Assembly (NCBI GenBank): GCA_051306415.1
Contig: JBPPNE010000077.1
Coordinates: forward strand, 1 to 18,420
Length of the DNA stretch: 18,420 nucleotides
Reading direction: 5' to 3'
Origin: CBDDRG01 sp051306415
Lineage (GTDB): Bacteria; Pseudomonadota; Gammaproteobacteria; Pseudomonadales; Porticoccaceae
The notes under the pieces: model-generated
The model's database searches: none
What the model was told of the DNA's origin: nothing
What the model saw: only the letters and a program-made list of their open reading frames with translations
Shown: positions 6,465-13,967 of the stretch, one piece after another
Numbering within the stretch: the first letter of the stretch is position 1
Layout of the letters: each line of letters opens with the position of its first letter
Program-made: the position numbers and the translations under genes

Positions 6465-6688
6465 GGCGTTTTCTTCAGATCGGTCGCAGCCGGAGCCACC
6501 GGGGTTTCACTCGTGGCCTTGTCCTGCTTCGGTGCGGGCTTGTGCTTGGCCTTGGGTGCCATGGCCTTGGCATCTTTCATCGCCTCTTGCTGCACGGGCA
6601 TCTGCTCGTCCGCGTCGTGGACGAGATGTGCAAATGCCGGTGCGGCGAGCAGGGAGACCAACAGCGGGGCGATCAATTTCAGTTTCAT
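6461..6688 (-). CDS. Small secreted Lys/Ala/Pro-rich protein of the metal operon
   Basis: A 75-residue protein. Residues 1-20 form a signal peptide (MKLKLIAPLLVSLLAAPAFA, cut expected after AFA). The mature part begins HLVHDADEQMP and then becomes a Lys/Ala/Pro-rich, apparently disordered tail. The HLVHDADE start holds His and acidic groups that could bind a metal ion, like other small periplasmic proteins of czc-type clusters. It starts 25 bases after czcA and overlaps hupE by four bases. I do not recognise a named family. Confidence 0.65.
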   Translation of the reverse strand: MKLKLIAPLLVSLLAAPAFAHLVHDADEQMPVQQEAMKDAKAMAPKAKHKPAPKQDKATSETPVAPAATDLKKTP

Positions 6689-6713
6689 CAGAAGACTCCT
6701 TGGGATGATTGAC

Positions 6714-9700
6714 TCAGGGTGTTACCGCGGAAACGGTTTTACGCGCCAGCAGGCGATACAGCCCCGGCAGCACGAGTAGTGTGAGCAACGTGGAAGACAA
6801 GATGCCGCCGATGACCACCGTGGCGAGCGGCCTCTGCACCTCGCTGCCAATGCCGGTGTTGAACGCCATCGGCACGAAGCCCAGGCCCGCGACGAGAGCC
6901 GTCATCAGCACTGGGCGCAAGCGCGTCATCGCACCTTCGATGATGGCTTCGTCCAAACCCATGCCGTGTTGTCGAAGGTCTCGGATGAAGCTGACCATCA
7001 CCAGGCCATTCAGCACTGCGATGCCGGATAGCGCGATGAAGCCGACGCCCGCCGAAATCGAGAGCGGAATGTCACGCAGCCACAGCGCCAACACACCGCC
7101 GGTGAGCGCCAGCGGCACGCCACTGAAAATCACCAGGGCATCACGCGCCGAACCCAGCGCCATGTAGAGCAGCCCCGCAATTAGCAGCAGCGTCACCGGC
7201 ACGACGATGGCGAGGCGCTTCGATGCCGATTGCAATTGCTCGAAGGTGCCGCCGTAGTCCAGCCAATAGCCGGGCGGCAATGCGACCTTCTCTGCAACCG
7301 CCGCCTGCACATCCTTGACGAAGCTGCCGAGGTCGCGCCCACGCACGTTAGCCGTCACCACCACGCGGCGCTTGCCGTTCTCGCGGTTCACCTGGTTGAG
7401 GCCCGTCACGAGCTCGGTCTCCACCACCTCGCCGAGCGGCACATAGCCACCTTGCGGCAACGGCACCGGGAGGCTTGATAGCGCCTCGGGCTTGCCGCGC
7501 AGGCGCTCCGGCAGGCGCACGATGATCTCGCTGCGGCGGTCGCCCTCGTACAACTGTCCGGCCACTTCGCCGCCGAGTGCCACTGCCACCAAGTCCTGCA
7601 CGTCAGCGACGTTCAGGCCCAGCCGCGCCAGTGTCTCGCGCTTGGGTTTGATGGTGAACACCGGCAGGCCGGTGGCCTGCTCGACCGCCACGTCCGCCGC
7701 CCCCGGCACACTATTCACGGCCTTGCCCACAGCGGCGCCAAGTGCTACGAGCGTGTCGTGGTCGTCACCGAACACCTTCACGGCGAGTTCCGCGCGCACG
7801 CCCGCAATCAGCTCGTTGAAGCGCATTTGAATCGGCTGCAAGAACTCATATCGATTGCCGGGGATGGGCGTCACCGCCGCTTCGAGATCAGCCACCACCT
7901 GGTTCTTCGACTTGCCGGGATCAGGCCACTGCTCGCGCGGCTTCAGAATGATGAAGTTGTCGGCGACGCTCGGCGGTGCGGCTTCAGTCGCCACCTCCGC
8001 CGTGCCGATCTTCGCGAACACGCGCTCCACCTCCGGCAGCTGCTTGATGGCTTCCTCCAGCTGCTTCTGCTGCGAGATAGCCTGTCCCAGCGAGGTGCCC
8101 GGAATGCGCAGCGCGTGCATGGCGATGTCGCCCTCATCGAGGTTGGGCAAAAACTCGCTGCCCATGCGCGTCACCAGCACGCCCGCTACCACGACCAGCG
8201 CGCCGGCACCCACGAGCGAGGCCCAGCGCAGACGCAATGCGGCAGCGAGAACCGGGCGATAGACGCGGCTTGCACCCCGCATCACCAGGTTCTCTTTCTC
8301 TGATACCGGCTTGCGGAACAGCAGCGCCACGCCCGCAGGCACGAAGGTGAGCGAGAGCAGCATCGCGCTGGCCAGCGCGATCACCACGGTGAACGCCATC
8401 GGGTGAAACATCTTTCCTTCGACGCCGGTGAGACTGAAGATGGGCAGATACACCGCGGTGATGATGAAGACGCCGAACAGCGCCGGGCGGATCACTTCCT
8501 GGGTGGCGTCGAACACCAGCTCCAGCCTCTCCTTCAACGGCATCAGCGTGCCGCGCTCGCGAGCCTCGTGCGAGAGTCTGCGTAGACAGTTCTCGACGAT
8601 GATGACCGCGCCATCCACGATCAGGCCGAAGTCCAGCGCACCCAGGCTCATCAGGTTGGCACTGACCTTGTTGGCGACCATCCCCGTCACCGTCATCAGC
8701 ATGGCGAGCGGGATCACCGCTGCCGTGAGCAAGGCCGCACGGATATTCCCGAGCAGCAGCAACAGCACTACTACAACCAGCAGCGCGCCTTCCAAAAGGT
8801 TCTTCTGCACGGTGGCGAGCGTCTTGTCCACCAGCACGGTGCGGTTGTAGGCAGCGGTGACGACTACACCCTCCGGCAGGCTGGTCTTGACCTCTTCCAG
8901 CATGTCGGCCACACCCTGCGCGACGGTGCGGCTGTTTTCGCCGATCAGCATGAACACCGTGCTCAAGACGACCTCGCGGCCATTCTGCGTAGCTGCACCG
9001 CTACGCAGTTCCTGACCCAGCGAGACCGAGGCGACATCACGCACGCGCAGCGGCACACCGTCGAGCGTCTTCACCACCACATTGCCGAGATCGTCCATAC
9101 CCTCGGCCTGACCGGGAATGCGCATCAGCCACTGCGCACCGTTGCGCTCGATGAAGCCCGCGCCGCGATTGCCGTTGTTGGCCTTGAGTGCGCTCAACAC
9201 GTCCTCGTAGCTCAGGCCGTAAGCCAGCAGCTTGGCGGGATCTGGCGCGACCAGAATCTCCTTCTTGTAGCCGCCGATGGGGTTGACCTCGACTACGCCG
9301 GGCACGCGCAACAACTGCGGACGGATGATCCAGTCATGCACCGAGCGCAGATCGGTCGGCGTCATTACCGAGCCGTCATTGTTCTTGGCACCTGGCTCGG
9401 CATCCACCGTGAACATGAAGATTTCGCCCAAGCCGGTGGCAATCGGCCCCATCGTCGGCTCAAGACCCTCCGGTAGCTGGCTGCGCGCGGCGCTCATGCG
9501 CTCCGCCACTTGCTGACGGGCAAAGTAGATGTCGGTGCCGTCCTCGAACACCACCGTCACCTGCGCAAGCCCGTAACGAGCCAGCGAGCGCGTGTAGCTG
9601 AGCTTGGGCAGACCCGACATGGCGGTTTCCATCGGGAAGCTCACACGCTGCTCGGCTTCCAGCGGCGTGTAGCCCGGCGCAGGCACGTTGACGATCACCT

Positions 9701-9836
9701 GCACGTTGGTGATGTCGGGGACCGCATCAATCGGCAGGCGCGTGAAGTTGTAGGCACCGAGTGCGGCAATGGCGAGCACAAAAGCCATCACCAGCCCGCG
9801 GCGGGCGATGGCGAGTTGCAATAGTTTTTCGATCAT
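6714..9836 (-). CDS. czcA: CzcA-type heavy-metal RND efflux pump
   Basis: A full-length HME-RND inner-membrane pump of 1040 residues (family about 1030-1065), taking divalent metal from periplasm or cytoplasm and driving it out with protons. The start MIEKLLQLAIARRGLVMAFV is the first membrane helix; two large periplasmic loops and 12 helices follow in the standard order. The helix IV motif LDFGLIVDGAVIIVENCLRR places Asp402, Asp408 and Glu415 exactly as in CzcA, which fits the HME1 (Co/Zn/Cd) consensus DFGxxxDGAxxxVEN and not the Cu/Ag (CusA) type. A DLRSVHDWIIRPQLLRVPGV segment and FLPNLDEGDIAMH are family signatures. It starts 12 bases after czcB. No damage is visible. Confidence 0.96.
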   Translation of the reverse strand: MIEKLLQLAIARRGLVMAFVLAIAALGAYNFTRLPIDAVPDITNVQVIVNVPAPGYTPLEAEQRVSFPMETAMSGLPKLSYTRSLARYGLAQVTVVFEDGTDIYFARQQVAERMSAARSQLPEGLEPTMGPIATGLGEIFMFTVDAEPGAKNNDGSVMTPTDLRSVHDWIIRPQLLRVPGVVEVNPIGGYKKEILVAPDPAKLLAYGLSYEDVLSALKANNGNRGAGFIERNGAQWLMRIPGQAEGMDDLGNVVVKTLDGVPLRVRDVASVSLGQELRSGAATQNGREVVLSTVFMLIGENSRTVAQGVADMLEEVKTSLPEGVVVTAAYNRTVLVDKTLATVQKNLLEGALLVVVVLLLLLGNIRAALLTAAVIPLAMLMTVTGMVANKVSANLMSLGALDFGLIVDGAVIIVENCLRRLSHEARERGTLMPLKERLELVFDATQEVIRPALFGVFIITAVYLPIFSLTGVEGKMFHPMAFTVVIALASAMLLSLTFVPAGVALLFRKPVSEKENLVMRGASRVYRPVLAAALRLRWASLVGAGALVVVAGVLVTRMGSEFLPNLDEGDIAMHALRIPGTSLGQAISQQKQLEEAIKQLPEVERVFAKIGTAEVATEAAPPSVADNFIILKPREQWPDPGKSKNQVVADLEAAVTPIPGNRYEFLQPIQMRFNELIAGVRAELAVKVFGDDHDTLVALGAAVGKAVNSVPGAADVAVEQATGLPVFTIKPKRETLARLGLNVADVQDLVAVALGGEVAGQLYEGDRRSEIIVRLPERLRGKPEALSSLPVPLPQGGYVPLGEVVETELVTGLNQVNRENGKRRVVVTANVRGRDLGSFVKDVQAAVAEKVALPPGYWLDYGGTFEQLQSASKRLAIVVPVTLLLIAGLLYMALGSARDALVIFSGVPLALTGGVLALWLRDIPLSISAGVGFIALSGIAVLNGLVMVSFIRDLRQHGMGLDEAIIEGAMTRLRPVLMTALVAGLGFVPMAFNTGIGSEVQRPLATVVIGGILSSTLLTLLVLPGLYRLLARKTVSAVTP

Positions 9837-9848
9837 GGCGGCGTCCTC

Positions 9849-11102
9849 TTAGTGGTCGTGTGACGCGCCGGACTTTTCGATGTCGGCTTTGATGAGATAA
9901 CTATTTTCAGAGACGTAACGCTCGCCCGCCTCCAGCCCGCCCAGCACCTCCACCATCTCGCCTTGCGGGGTGCCCAGTTCCAGCATCCGCACCTCGTAGG
10001 TCTCGCCCACCTGGGCATACACCACGGTGAAGTCGCGGAAGGCTTGCAGGCCCGCCGTCTTCACCGCCAAGGGCACCTGACGTTCCGCCACGACCACCTC
10101 GCCGGTGACAAAGCTGCCGGGCAGGAAACTGCCATCGTGCTGCTCGATCACCACCCGCGCCTGCACCGATTGGTTGCTCGATGCCTTGACGTCCACGCGC
10201 GCCACCTTGCCCTCGACAGTCGCATCACCATCGGCGAGCCGCAGCGTCACCGCAGTGCCGGGCTGCACCCGCGCGCGGTCTTTGGGGAATACCGACAGCG
10301 CGGCAATCACGGCACTGGTATCGGTGACGGTGAACAGCACCCGATCACCGGATTCCTCGCCCGGATTGGCATCGCGCTGCGTCACGATTCCCGCGAGCGG
10401 GGCTTTCAATGAGTAGGTTTGCAGGCTGTCGTTGCTCTCGATGGTGGCCAGGGTTTCGCCTGCTTTCACTGCGTCGCCGAGTTTCTTGCTGACGGTGCGG
10501 ATGAGGCCGGGAAACCGCGCACTCACCTCGCGTTGGCGTTCGGGATTCGCCACGATCTGGCCGTAGAGCGTGCGGGTTTCGGTGAGCGTGGCCGGGCCTG
10601 CCAGCTCGGTCTTGATACCGGCTTCTTCCGCAATCTTGGCGGCAATGGTGGCGCGACCCTCGAAGCTGTCGTAAGCCCAGGTGTGGGTCTTGCCCTCGTG
10701 GATGGCCGTGACTTTCAGTGCGAACGAATGCGGCTCGATCAGCACGCCGTCGCCGCGCAGGAAGTCGCCCTCTGGCTTGAACTGGAAGGTGTTGACCTTG
10801 TTGCCGAGGCGCGTCACCTCGACCGTCAGTGTTACCTCGCCGAGCGGCAACGGCTTGCCGTCCAGCGTCGGCCAAGCGCGGTATTCGGGTGGCACGTTGG
10901 TCTCATAGACGGCCAGTTCGATGGCGAAGGGGCTGTCCATGAGCATCACGCCGCGATGCGGGCCTTTGACGGGTTCGGCGGCAGGGGCCTCGTGACCGCC
11001 AGCGGATTTGGGTGCCGCATCGGCCGGAGATTCAGAGCCGCCACAGGCAGCGAGGCTCAACAGAAGGCACAACGGGAGAAGTTTGTTCATGGCGGGTCTC
11101 AT
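9849..11102 (-). CDS. czcB: CzcB-type periplasmic adaptor (membrane fusion) lipoprotein
   Basis: A 417-residue adaptor linking CzcA to the outer-membrane CzcC. The N-terminus MNKLLPLCLLLSLAACGG carries a lipobox (LAAC), so the mature protein is probably lipid-anchored. A leading domain with VKGPHRGVMLMDSPFAIELA and PEGDFLRGDGVLIEPHSFAL is typical of metal-pump adaptors. The beta-barrel/lipoyl part follows (SARFPGLIRTVSKKLGDAVK, KAPLAGIVTQRDANPGE), and the protein ends in GASHDH, a possible metal ligand. Two starts are possible: ATG 11102, which overlaps the czcC stop as ATGA, and ATG 11090, which gives the neater signal peptide. The distance to czcA is 12 bases. Confidence 0.93.
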   Translation of the reverse strand: MRPAMNKLLPLCLLLSLAACGGSESPADAAPKSAGGHEAPAAEPVKGPHRGVMLMDSPFAIELAVYETNVPPEYRAWPTLDGKPLPLGEVTLTVEVTRLGNKVNTFQFKPEGDFLRGDGVLIEPHSFALKVTAIHEGKTHTWAYDSFEGRATIAAKIAEEAGIKTELAGPATLTETRTLYGQIVANPERQREVSARFPGLIRTVSKKLGDAVKAGETLATIESNDSLQTYSLKAPLAGIVTQRDANPGEESGDRVLFTVTDTSAVIAALSVFPKDRARVQPGTAVTLRLADGDATVEGKVARVDVKASSNQSVQARVVIEQHDGSFLPGSFVTGEVVVAERQVPLAVKTAGLQAFRDFTVVYAQVGETYEVRMLELGTPQGEMVEVLGGLEAGERYVSENSYLIKADIEKSGASHDH

Positions 11103-12379
11103 TCGGTGGGAGTCGTGCCGGGCACTGCGCCGGTCAGACGATCAATTTCGGTGGCGTAGCCGTAGGCATCCACGGCGGCTTGGATGCGGGCGCGCTTCAC
11201 TTCCAGCAGCTCGCGCTGGGCCACGACCAATTCCAGATAGCTGTAGCGGCCCCGCTGGTAGGCGTATTCGGTTTGCTTGAGGGCGGCTTGCACGCGCGGC
11301 AATACCTCGGTGTCGAGCGTGTCGGCGACGTGGCGGGCGTGCTGCAATTCCTGGAACAGTTCGAACAACTGGGTCAGCACCCGCACTTCGGTGGCGCTGC
11401 GGCTGGCATCCACTTGGTCGAACTGGGCTTGTGCGACGGCGATGTTGCCTTCGTTGCGGTCGCGGAATGGCAGCGGAATACTCAGGCCCACCACGGCAGC
11501 AAAGTCATCTCCGGCCTCGAAGTGGCGCACGCCCGTGGTGAGTGTCCAAGCCGGCTTGCGGCGCTGTTCGGCCAGCTTCACTTCCGCTTCGCGCAAGCGC
11601 GTCTCGGAGCTGAACTTGAGCAGGCTGGGATTGTTGCGGATGCGCGCACTTAAGCTCTCGTAGGGCGCGAGCGCAGGCAGTTGTGAGAGCTGCCCTTGCG
11701 CTCGGCCAAATGCCGCTTCGGTATCACCCCACAGGGCCGCGAGCTGGCGGCGGCTGGTGAGTAGTTCGTGCTCTACGTCCTCGTGCGCCAACCGGGTGCG
11801 AGCGAGGGCTGCCTCCGCACGGCCCAGCTCCGCTTCCGGCACCTTGGCGGCACGCACTCGTACCCGCGCGGCCTCCACGGTCTTCTCGGCCAGCGCGGTC
11901 GCCTCGCGGGTGAGCTGCAAACGCGCCTGATCGGAGAGCACGCGGATGAAGCGGCGTGCGGCCTCGCTGGCCGCATCGAGACGCTTCTCAGTGAGTTCGG
12001 CATCGAGCAGTTTGCGGCCCTCGCTGGCGACCGTCACGCGCCGCAAGCGCGCCCCGCGTTCGAGCACTTGGCGCAGGCTGATGGTGGTCTGCGCCGCCGA
12101 CACGCCGCTGCGGGAGCCGGTGCCGAAGGCATCCTCCACGTCGATGACGAGTTCGGGGTTGGGCGACGCTCCCGCCTGACGGGTGCGGCCGTCCTGAGCG
12201 GTCAGCTCATAGCCAAAGGCTTTGAGATCGGGACTGGAATGCAGCGTCCGCGCGACGGCATCTTGCAGGGTGAGCGGCGCGCCGTTGCCAGGGAGGGCCT
12301 CGGTGGCCCCGCCATGGATTGGGCTCAATAGAAGCGCGCAGGCGATAAGCCCGCGTGCGGTAACGGTGAAAAACGACAT
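11099..12379 (-). CDS. czcC: CzcC-type outer-membrane efflux protein (TolC-like)
   Basis: A 426-residue outer-membrane factor of the OEP/TolC family, slightly larger than CzcC (about 418). A signal peptide (LIACALLLSPIHGGATEA) precedes two repeats of long helices: LTLQDAVARTLHSSPDLKAF with QAGASPNPELVIDVEDAFG in the first, and NNPSLLKFSSETRLREAEVK with VVGLSIPLPFRDRNEGNIA in the second. The last motif (PLPFxDRNxGN) is characteristic of metal-type OEPs. It forms the exit duct for the CzcA-CzcB pump. It overlaps czcB by four bases and lies 77 bases after the CzcI-like gene. Confidence 0.93.
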   Translation of the reverse strand: MSFFTVTARGLIACALLLSPIHGGATEALPGNGAPLTLQDAVARTLHSSPDLKAFGYELTAQDGRTRQAGASPNPELVIDVEDAFGTGSRSGVSAAQTTISLRQVLERGARLRRVTVASEGRKLLDAELTEKRLDAASEAARRFIRVLSDQARLQLTREATALAEKTVEAARVRVRAAKVPEAELGRAEAALARTRLAHEDVEHELLTSRRQLAALWGDTEAAFGRAQGQLSQLPALAPYESLSARIRNNPSLLKFSSETRLREAEVKLAEQRRKPAWTLTTGVRHFEAGDDFAAVVGLSIPLPFRDRNEGNIAVAQAQFDQVDASRSATEVRVLTQLFELFQELQHARHVADTLDTEVLPRVQAALKQTEYAYQRGRYSYLELVVAQRELLEVKRARIQAAVDAYGYATEIDRLTGAVPGTTPTE

Positions 12380-12429
12380 GGTGAATCTCCGTCAGACGGC
12401 CCCGATTGCGCATTGCGCAGGAGGCGAGA

Positions 12430-12447
12430 CCCGGCGGTATTGCCGGG
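12430..12447. other. Short stem-loop between the CzcI-like gene and czcC
   Basis: Perfect 6-bp stem CCCGGC / GCCGGG with loop GGTATT in the 77-base gap. No U-run follows on either strand, so it is not a standard terminator. It may stabilise or partly attenuate the message before czcC. A tandem 7-base repeat TTGCGCA lies at 12406-12412 and 12413-12419. Confidence 0.35.
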
Positions 12448-12456
12448 CGTGTCAGC

Positions 12457-12951
12457 TCAAACGACGGAGAACGAGGGCGGCCCGCGCAGTGGCGGGCGTA
12501 GCGACCAGTCCGCTCGTTTGGGGTCGGACGGATCGGTGATGACGGCAACAACAGGCGTTCGGATTCGAGTGAGAACTAGGACGGCACAGCAAAGCAGCAC
12601 CAGCACCGGCAAATCTGGCAGCCTTTTGCCAGGAGACGGTTGCAGCGCCTGCAACTCGATATTTTCGTGCCCGTCTTCGTGGATCAGCCCGACGGAGTGC
12701 GGATAGAAATGTTCACCATCAGGGTGTCCGGTGCTGGCGAGATCAGGCGCGGGCGCGTGAGCAAAATCCAGCTCGTGGCGGTGACCCTGCTCGTGGTCAG
12801 AATCCATCCCAGCCCAAGCGTGCAGTGTGTCCTCGTGCTCTTGTCCTCCCACATGGCGATGACCGTGCGCGCCTGTGAGCCATGTAGCCAGCAAGGCGAC
12901 ACAGACCAGCAGGACAACAGCCGGGGCTGTTTGGCGGAGGCGATTCAGCAT
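12457..12951 (-). CDS. CzcI-like His-rich membrane/periplasmic protein
   Basis: A 164-residue protein from ATG 12951. A hydrophobic N-terminal span (APAVVLLVCVALLATWLTGA) leads into a His-rich periplasmic region with GHRHVGGQEHEDTLH, DHEQGHRHELDFAHAP and HPDGEHFYPHSVGLIHEDGH. A second hydrophobic span (LPVLVLLCCAVLVL) and a basic end with LRPPLRGPPSFSVV follow. This layout and the RPPLRGPP end are common in small proteins placed ahead of czcCBA, often called CzcI. It probably binds Zn/Co/Ni in the periplasm. The ATG overlaps the end of the CDF remnant by seven bases. An upstream extension to 12999 is open but is antisense-like tail of the preceding gene. Confidence 0.7.
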   Translation of the reverse strand: MLNRLRQTAPAVVLLVCVALLATWLTGAHGHRHVGGQEHEDTLHAWAGMDSDHEQGHRHELDFAHAPAPDLASTGHPDGEHFYPHSVGLIHEDGHENIELQALQPSPGKRLPDLPVLVLLCCAVLVLTRIRTPVVAVITDPSDPKRADWSLRPPLRGPPSFSVV

Positions 12952-13469
12952 TTCAAATAGAATAACAGTTGAATCGCCTCCACTGGAAGCACGGAACACT
13001 GCCTTTGGGCTCGGTGTGCCAGACGCTGGCGGTCATCACGAACTCGCCCTCTGGCCATGGCATGTTCGGCGCGGCGGGTGTTGACTTCGACCGCGACATG
13101 GACGAGTTCGTCGTGACTCGCCAGTTGTTTGCGGAAATAGTCCGGTTCGATACCCAGTAGCAGGGCGCTGGTATAGCCCGCCAGGATTTCAATCTTCCAG
13201 GTGCCGAACGCGAAGCGGGCATCCTGGGCAAACCGTCGCGCAAAGACGTAGGCCACCACAGACAAACCCAAGGCCAGAGCGTGAGAACTCATGTGCCAGC
13301 CATCGGCGAGCAGGGCCATCGAGTTGTAAGTCCAGCCGCCGACGATCTCTGCCACCATCATCATCGCCGTGAGCACCGCCGCGCGCGCAGTGTTCTTTTC
13401 CGCGAGCGGATTGCCCTCGTTGAAGACGTGCGAATGAATGTTCTCGGCGCTGGCGATAGAGGACGTCAT
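12945..13469 (-). CDS. dmeF: DmeF-type CDF metal transporter with its centre deleted
   Basis: The first 105 residues match DmeF-type cation diffusion facilitators: HSHVFNEGNPLAEKNTARAA, the TM2 motif SMALLADGWHMSSHALALGL (Asp56, His59, His63) and RFAFGTWKIEILAGYTSALL. At about residue 106 (near position 13152) the sequence jumps directly to the family's C-terminal end, IEPDYFRKQLASHDELVHVA-VEVN. Normal members are about 310-330 residues, so roughly 190-200 residues are gone, including TM4-TM6, the His-rich loop and the second metal site. The frame is kept across the joint, but the 40 residues after VEVN do not look like the family; another frame there has better coding rhythm. Transport activity is very unlikely. 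First gene of the operon, divergent from dmeR. Confidence 0.8.
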   Translation of the reverse strand: MTSSIASAENIHSHVFNEGNPLAEKNTARAAVLTAMMMVAEIVGGWTYNSMALLADGWHMSSHALALGLSVVAYVFARRFAQDARFAFGTWKIEILAGYTSALLLGIEPDYFRKQLASHDELVHVAVEVNTRRAEHAMARGRVRDDRQRLAHRAQRQCSVLPVEAIQLLFYLKC

Positions 13470-13486
13470 GAGACGCTAAGGTTCCT

Positions 13487-13505
13487 TATACTCACCCCCA
13501 GTATA
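13487..13505. promoter_or_regulatory. DmeR/RcnR-type operator
   Basis: TATACTCACCCCCAGTATA is a 6-base inverted repeat around a C-tract. On the minus strand it reads TACT-GGGGGT-G-AGTA, the TACT/G-tract/AGTA form known for RcnR and DmeR operators. It lies in the 53-base gap between divergent dmeR and dmeF. The TATACT arm doubles as a -10-like hexamer on each strand, so repressor binding would block both promoters. Confidence 0.85.
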
Positions 13506-13522
13506 CATAGAGTATCGAAGCA

Positions 13523-13798
13523 ATGCCCCACACGATCAAAGACAAAAAGCAGCTACTCACCCGTGTCCGCCGCCTTCAAGGCCAGGCAGTGGCACTGGAA
13601 AAGGCACTCGAAAAAGGTGAGGAGTGCGTGGCCATTCTTCAGCAGATTGCCGCGATCCGAGGAGCGGCGAACGGGCTGATGGCGCAAGTATTGGAGGGAC
13701 ACATCCGCGAACACCTCGGTGCCGAGGATGTCCCGGCGACGCAGCGGGCGAAGGAAGTCGAGGAAGTCGTGGCCGTCCTACGCTCCTACCTCCGGTAG
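13523..13798 (+). CDS. dmeR: DmeR, RcnR/CsoR-family Ni/Co-responsive repressor
   Basis: A 91-residue all-helical repressor of the CsoR/RcnR family, which binds DNA without metal and lets go on metal binding. The ligand set His3, Cys35, His60, His64 is fully present (MPH; KGEECVAIL; LEGHIREHLG), which is the RcnR-type Ni/Co fingerprint and differs from the Cu-sensing CsoR set. The helix RVRRLQGQAVALEKALEKGE is the usual N-terminal signature. It is transcribed away from dmeF, with the operator at 13487-13505 between them, the arrangement known from dmeRF modules. It probably controls itself and the whole leftward operon, since no other regulator gene or two-component pair is present here. Confidence 0.92.
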   Translation: MPHTIKDKKQLLTRVRRLQGQAVALEKALEKGEECVAILQQIAAIRGAANGLMAQVLEGHIREHLGAEDVPATQRAKEVEEVVAVLRSYLR

Positions 13799-13967
13799 CA
13801 ACACTTGGAGGAAGAAGCGCGGTTTGACCAATCGCCGCGTGGCAGCGCGGATGATTACCCCGGCAACGTTACACCGGCGCGGAAACCGCATAAGCTGGGA
13901 CGGTCCGCCGCCGCCGGCAGCAGCAGCAGACCTAAAACAACAGGGGGAATAAGCCCCGGGAGGCAAC

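Noticed and set aside
11012..12331. Plus-strand open frames opposite czcC (11012-11653, 11768-12331)
   Set aside because: Shadow frames of a clearly recognised outer-membrane efflux gene.
12406..12419. Tandem 7-base repeat TTGCGCA as an operator
   Set aside because: Too short and in GC-rich sequence; no known regulator motif fits, so noted only in the stem-loop entry.
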